The position numbers and the translations under genes are program-made. From assembly GCA_026874595.1 (NCBI GenBank), contig CM049307.1:56625870-56689869 (forward strand): a stretch of 64,000 bases of DNA, given 5' to 3'. Numbering within the stretch: position 1 is the first letter of the stretch; every line of letters starts with the position of its first letter. The DNA is from Sipunculus nudus. Its lineage: Eukaryota > Annelida > Sipuncula > Golfingiida > Sipunculidae. Below, one piece after another: positions 58,900 through 64,000 of this stretch. Under the pieces are notes generated by a model. It made no database searches. It was not told where the DNA came from and worked only from the letters and a program-made list of their open reading frames with translations.

Positions 58900-61290
58900 T
58901 ATAAAGCTGGATGCTACTGGTCAGTGACTTTTTTATATAAATAAAGGCGCAAGGCCGAAATCTTCGTTCTCAACTACATTGCATTCATTTATTAACATAC
59001 TCGCACAGTATTATGTGCAACTTTCCGAATATGCTCTAATATTATGCGCGTTTACTATTTAATGAATGGAATGCATATGGTAAACACAAGATTTCGGCAT
59101 CGTGTCACTTCATATAAACAAGACATGAAGTCACCGACAAGAAGTATTTACTGCTCATTAAAGTTAGGGGAATGTTAATGAAGATGACTGTAAATTGTTT
59201 AAGCAATTATTTGTAATAACAAGAACTTTAGCGCCTGTGGCTTAGGAGTGACAAAAGGTTATCTCTAAAAATCCTTGTATCATATTGGTTTAGAGTGTTA
59301 ACTCATCGCTGACCATTCGGTCATATATTGCAAATACGTTTATTGACCGTTTATAACGCATTGCGGATCTTACATTGGACATAATGCAGATAACCTAAAT
59401 GCAGCACAATTGTTGTCTCATAGTGTTCCAGTACCGATATGAATATCTTAACGTGACAGGCTGGTTTTCAAGCAACCCGTCACCATGCTAACGTTTTAAA
59501 ACTGACAACAAAAGGTGGCAAAACAGGTGCTATCAATTAAGTATTATTCTTGGCCACGTCCGCAGAAAACCTGAAATTTATTACATACAAGTGCATATAC
59601 ATCCCGTACATCGTAATGTCTTTGCCACCGACAGCTCAATAGACATTATCAGTGACAAGCCAAAGGGCTTTTGATGAATCAGCTAATTATATTGCATAAT
59701 CATCCAGTGACAATCCAAATAGTCCGGGAATTTGTCTTGTTGGCCGGTTGTTGATAGATTGCCCAATAGAGACTGTGTACACTGTAACGAAACCAAAAAG
59801 CACTCCGCCAACAACAGATCCAGAATATTGCCAAGTTACTGATAAAAATTTGGTCTTTAGTTTATAAGGGCAGGAAATATAAAGCCTAGAAAAATGGATA
59901 CGCTGTTCACAGACGCGATTATTTCACCACATGATTTCTGCCTGCCAGAACCAAGGCATATGTGCACATGCAGGCCATTGAGTCTGTCAGTCCGTTCGGA
60001 AATGTATTTGTTTTTCCTATTCAGAATATTTATTAAACACATGTACTCGAAACTTACCACGTTCCCGTCCTGTGCCGGAATAAATTTTTTTTTTCGCAAG
60101 GGTAAACAGTATTTAGAAAACATATCATATTGATTATTATTACATGAAACAGTTCGTTGACTGTGCCTTTGATGTTCCACTAACACTTGTCGATATTCCA
60201 TCATAACTTAATCATAACGTTTTGGATCAAATTAACTAAAAGCAAAGTAAGCCTGGTAAATGCATAACTGTACAAATATGATACGGCAGGTAAATTCTTC
60301 CCAGAGAAGTACTTCTAGAACTTATTTTGCGCGTCGGTACACGTCTATCGAACCCAATAGAATTCGAACTTCTTTTAAAAAAGCAATTTTATGAGAGACT
60401 ATATGGCAGTTTAAAGATCGGGTAAAATAAACATGCATCTGCGCCAGACGAATTGGTTGTCAACTCGGTTTGACATTTAAGAGCCCCCCCCCCCATCCCC
60501 GACCCCCAGTCGAACGGGCGAGGGTTGATCAGTTTATTCCTATTTGGGTAAAAATGTATGTTGGTAGACCTACTTAGGTCCCCAAAATATCAAATCAACA
60601 TTTTATGTTTTTTTTTCTTTTCTTAATTTTCTTTCTTCCACCATTTTCTGTTTATGTTAGATCTCCAATTTGACTAACTTTCAAAAGCGGATATTTGGGT
60701 CCAATTACTCCTAGGTCACAAACTTGCGCCTGATACTTTTTTTGTGTATTTTTGCCTTATTCTAAATTTCGCACACTCCATTGCCAAGCCCCGCTTACCG
60801 ATCAATTGCAGGAATAGGTCAAGATTGGGGGGGGGGTGAAGGAGGTGGGCTGGGTTTGGGGCTTCCGTCGATTGCTTGACGATTGCATACATCTAGTTTT
60901 TTTAAATCATTGATTAAAAGAATCATGTTTATCAGTATATAACTGAGGCGAGCTCGGGACCGGAAAAAAGTAATTAGTGGCCATGTCTCCATTTAGTTTC
61001 GTTCTCCGTTACCTTTCCATTCAAATTGTAGTGCGCGGTGCGGTATTGATGCAAGGTAGATATCAGGCTGCAGATAAACCTTGTACAGATGGCATTGCTA
61101 ATAAAATGATCTATAGTATTGTATCACACACAAAGAGTGCTTTTTTTGTAATGATCCAGTGACAGTAATGTTGTTCCCTACGTAATTAGATGGCACATAT
61201 AGAACCGCTACAGCAAATTAGTTCCTATTGTTTCCTTTGCCAATATTCATACGAGGTGTTGAATATCTAGTGATGGAGTAATTATCATAT
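58900..61290 (+). repeat. Large diverged tandem duplication, unit 1
   Basis: This unit starts near CTTTATAAAGCTGG and shares long collinear blocks with unit 2 (61,345-62,811). Early shared blocks include CGTGTCACTTCATATAAACA and AAGAAGTATTTACTGCTCAT. Later ones include ACTGACAACAAAAGGTGGCA and AACCAAAGGGCT-TTTG, then GATTGCATACATCTAG and GTTACCTTTCCATTCA. The final shared block ends TTTGCCAATATTC. About 0.9 kb between roughly 59,800 and 60,820 has no counterpart in unit 2. This extra part contains a 115-codon minus-strand frame of unknown meaning and a C11 run. Confidence 0.85.
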
Positions 61291-61344
61291 GCCTATCACT
61301 TAAATCCCAGTTGGTAGATACACTGACTTACCTTTCAGTCACCT

Positions 61345-62811
61345 TTATAAAGCTGGAAGCTGCTTGTCTGTGAACTGTTTACATAGAAAGAAGCAAACTG
61401 GAATCTTCATTATCAACTTCATTGCATTCATTTATAAACAGACTCGCACAAACTTTTATGCAACTTTTCGATATGCTCTAATATTATGCGGGTGTACTAT
61501 TTAATGAATAAAATGCAGATGGTTAACAAAGATTTCGGCCTCGTGTCACTTCATATAAACAAGACATGAAGTTACCGACAAGAAGTATTTACTGCTCATT
61601 AAAGTTATGGGAATATTTATAAAGATGACTGAAAACTGTTGAAGCCAGTATGTTTGTACCAACAGGAATAATCGCTGACCATTCGTTCACATTTTGTATA
61701 AATACGTTTATTGATTACTTTACAACGCATTGCGGATCTTGCAATGGACATAATGCAGATAATCTAAAAATGCAGCACAATTGTTGACGCATAGTGTTTT
61801 AGTATCGATATGTATATCTTTAAGTGACATGCTTGTTTTCAAAGCCATTCGTCACAATGGTAACGTTTGAAAACTGACAACAAAAGGTGGCAAAAGAGGT
61901 ATTGTCCTTGAAGTATTATTCTTGGCCTCGTCGCAGAAAACCTGAAATTTAGTACACACAAATGCATACAACCCGTACATTGTTATGTCTGAGCAACCGA
62001 TAGACCAATAGACGTTATCAGTGACAAACCAAAGGGCTGTTTGTTGGATCCGCTAATTAGCGTGCTAAATCATCCAGTGACAATCCCAATAGTCGGGGAG
62101 CTTGTCTTGTTGGCTGGTCGTTGACAGATAGCCCAATAGAGATTTAACACGCTATAACGAAAAAAGGAAGATTTCTGTATTAGGCCAAAACACAAAATAT
62201 ATGGTCCTCAGGCACCGCCCGCGTCAGTTTTAACCCCATGCATAAAAAAAATTCCTTGATCATATGACATTTTTCCGAAACATCCAAAAAAAAGTAAAAA
62301 ATAAAATAACGTCCGCCCGTAAGAGCAAGACAACTGAAGCCAATACAAATAAACGCCCAGTGGGGGGTGGGGCTGGGGGGGGGGGGGGGAGTGATCGATT
62401 GGCGATTGCATACATCTAGTTTTTTAAATCAAGTTTGATAAACAATAACGATGTTTATCAGTATATAACCAAGGCGTGATCAGGACCGGTAAAAGTGTTT
62501 AGTGGCCGTTGTCTCCATTCAGTTTCGTTCTCTGTTACCTTTCCATTCAGATTTTAGTGTACATTGCAGTATTGATGCACGGTAGATATCAGTTTGCAGA
62601 TAAACCTCGTGCATATGGCGTGATCTATAGTATTGTATAACACACAAAGAATGGTTGTTTTTAATGATCCCGTGACAGTAATGTTGTTCCCAACCTGATC
62701 CGATGGCACATATATAACCACAGTAGCAAATTAGTTCCTATTGTGTCTCCTTTGCCAATATTCGTTCGTGGTGTTAAATATCTAGTTGTTTAGTATGTAT
62801 CACATGCGTAT
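61345..62811 (+). repeat. Large diverged tandem duplication, unit 2
   Basis: This shorter copy (about 1.47 kb) of 58,900-61,290 lies in the same orientation and almost directly adjoins it. Divergence is visible throughout, with many single-base changes and short indels, so the duplication is not recent. It contains a G15 run (62,375-62,389) where unit 1 has a G10 run (60,827-60,836). Confidence 0.85.
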
Positions 62812-63444
62812 TTTTCCTGCAAAACAAAGGATATTATTTCTGCACATCAAATCAATACTAATTATCCCTATTAAACTATGAGGCTCTTAAAATCTCTGAT
62901 AAGTTAACCTGTTCTTCAGTTAGATTAAAACCTCCTAAATTCAATGAATAATATTTACTGCGAATTCTGTCACAATTAAGGTAAGAACGTATTCTTAACT
63001 TCCCTGTCTCTACACTCCTCGCATATCACTGAGTTTTTTTACATAAACCAACATCAGGATCCTTTGGAACATTTATTCGTAATCCTTCAACGTATCTGTA
63101 ATTTTTGTTATTGATTACTGTTAAAAAAATTTTTTTAAAGCCTCGACATATACCTTTGGCTATGAAAAGACGAAGTATTTTGAACAAAGCAAACCTTCAC
63201 TTGGGAACACTTGAATGGAGTTGCAGGATTCAAATTCTTTGAAAAGGCTTTATGCGGTGTCTCACTATCCTCATTCATACATGAAAAAGGTTTGGTAATA
63301 CGTATCCTTGCATCTGGTGGTTTCATACTTAAAAGGGTGTTTTAACTCCATTTACTCAAATTATTAATTTTTCTTATCAATACGTATACGGCACATCTCT
63401 GCAAAACTGGGTATGCGCAAAGCAAAGATTACGCGCAAACTGCA
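62812..63444. other. Intergenic-like DNA, nothing recognised
   Basis: This is AT-rich sequence with one 63-codon minus-strand frame without a domain. Confidence 0.45.
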
Positions 63445-63785
63445 GACTCACAAGAGTACGTCGTTTAATGACTGGTGGAGTCAAAATCTGACCCTTACAA
63501 TGAATCGGGGCTTCTAAATACTCCAGCGGCGTAGAATGTAGTTAAGAGGACGGTGTAGTCCATTCAAGTGTGTTGTTTCAAGAATTGTTTCGAGGCGAAT
63601 TACACAGACATGGATGGTCTTGATGTTAGGACTTCACGGAATAAGTAATATTTTGTAAACATGTTCATGTGAAATATAAACAGGTGTTTCCTTGAAATAT
63701 AACAACTTTCGATTTTGAATTTTGATAGTTGAGACAAGTAGTCCCGGCCGTCCCATTGTGCCGAAACTAAAGAGATTCGTTTCGA
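63445..63785 (+). repeat. Dispersed repeat family C, copy 2
   Basis: This is the shorter partner of 52,088-52,760 in the same orientation, beginning GACTCACAAGAGTACG and ending near CCGTCCCATTGTGCC. It lacks the roughly 330-bp G-rich part of copy 1. The remaining 215 bp of the window to the right hold nothing recognised. Confidence 0.8.
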
Positions 63786-64000
63786 GGAGAAACGAAACGA
63801 TCTCTAGCGGATGACGCCTCGCAGCAGTTTCTAACGAAACCCTCGATGTTTACTTTCCGGAGACGTTTGGGTGACAAACTAACCCATAAGTTAATAATCA
63901 TTTTTAAGTAGTGCATACAGACTTGCCATTTCTGAGAGTACTCAGTCATGCTTGCTTTACCTATCAGGGTTTTATGTTCTGAATTGATTAAAAGGGGCTT

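Noticed and set aside
1-64000. CRISPR arrays, bacterial operons, rRNA or functional tRNA genes
   Set aside because: There are no regularly spaced direct repeats with unique spacers, no prokaryotic gene layout, no rRNA-like conserved blocks, and no tRNA-like sequence with complete stems.

Overview
The window looks like AT-rich, non-coding euchromatin or intergenic DNA from an animal, most likely a marine invertebrate. That guess rests on its mix of repeats: a Penelope-like retroelement carrying hammerhead ribozymes, tRNA-derived SINEs, many small inverted-repeat elements, and very abundant (TA)n, (GA)n and poly-G tracts. I cannot name the species. There are no operons, ribosome binding sites or dense long reading frames, so this is not bacterial or organellar DNA. 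I found no cellular protein-coding gene that I can support. Most open frames of 60-120 codons are chance frames or read through repeats.

The only recognisable protein-coding sequence belongs to two copies of one Penelope-like element (PLE) family, both on the minus strand. Copy 1 (26,634-29,010) is badly decayed and appears circularly permuted: the GIY-YIG half comes first, followed by the N-terminus and the reverse transcriptase (RT). Copy 2 (about 46,695-50,464) is far better preserved. It has an RT with a YRDD motif, a cysteine-rich linker and a GIY-YIG nuclease, and it lies between two 186-bp direct repeats that are about 95% identical. Each direct repeat contains a type I hammerhead ribozyme on the coding strand. 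A perfect 48-bp inverted repeat brackets the upstream repeat, a 640-bp MITE is nested in the 3' region, and a G15 tract interrupts the nuclease domain. Both copies abut TA-rich microsatellites.

Region by region: 0-10 kb is unique AT-rich DNA with two TA arrays, a GA array, one TA-flanked MITE and a 102-bp tandem duplication. From 10 to 26 kb there are a fold-back element with a G24 loop, dispersed repeats, a MITE at 18.6 kb, short duplications, a SINE and a dimeric tandem repeat at 24.6-25.2 kb. From 26 to 34 kb come PLE copy 1, a second SINE and several copies of an unnamed dispersed repeat. The stretch 34-43 kb is mostly featureless. From 43 to 51 kb there is a MITE, a probable solo LTR, PLE copy 2 and a third SINE. 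From 51 to 64 kb there are dispersed repeat pairs and a large diverged tandem duplication (about 58.9-62.8 kb).

All repeat boundaries were read by eye and are approximate unless an exact motif is given.
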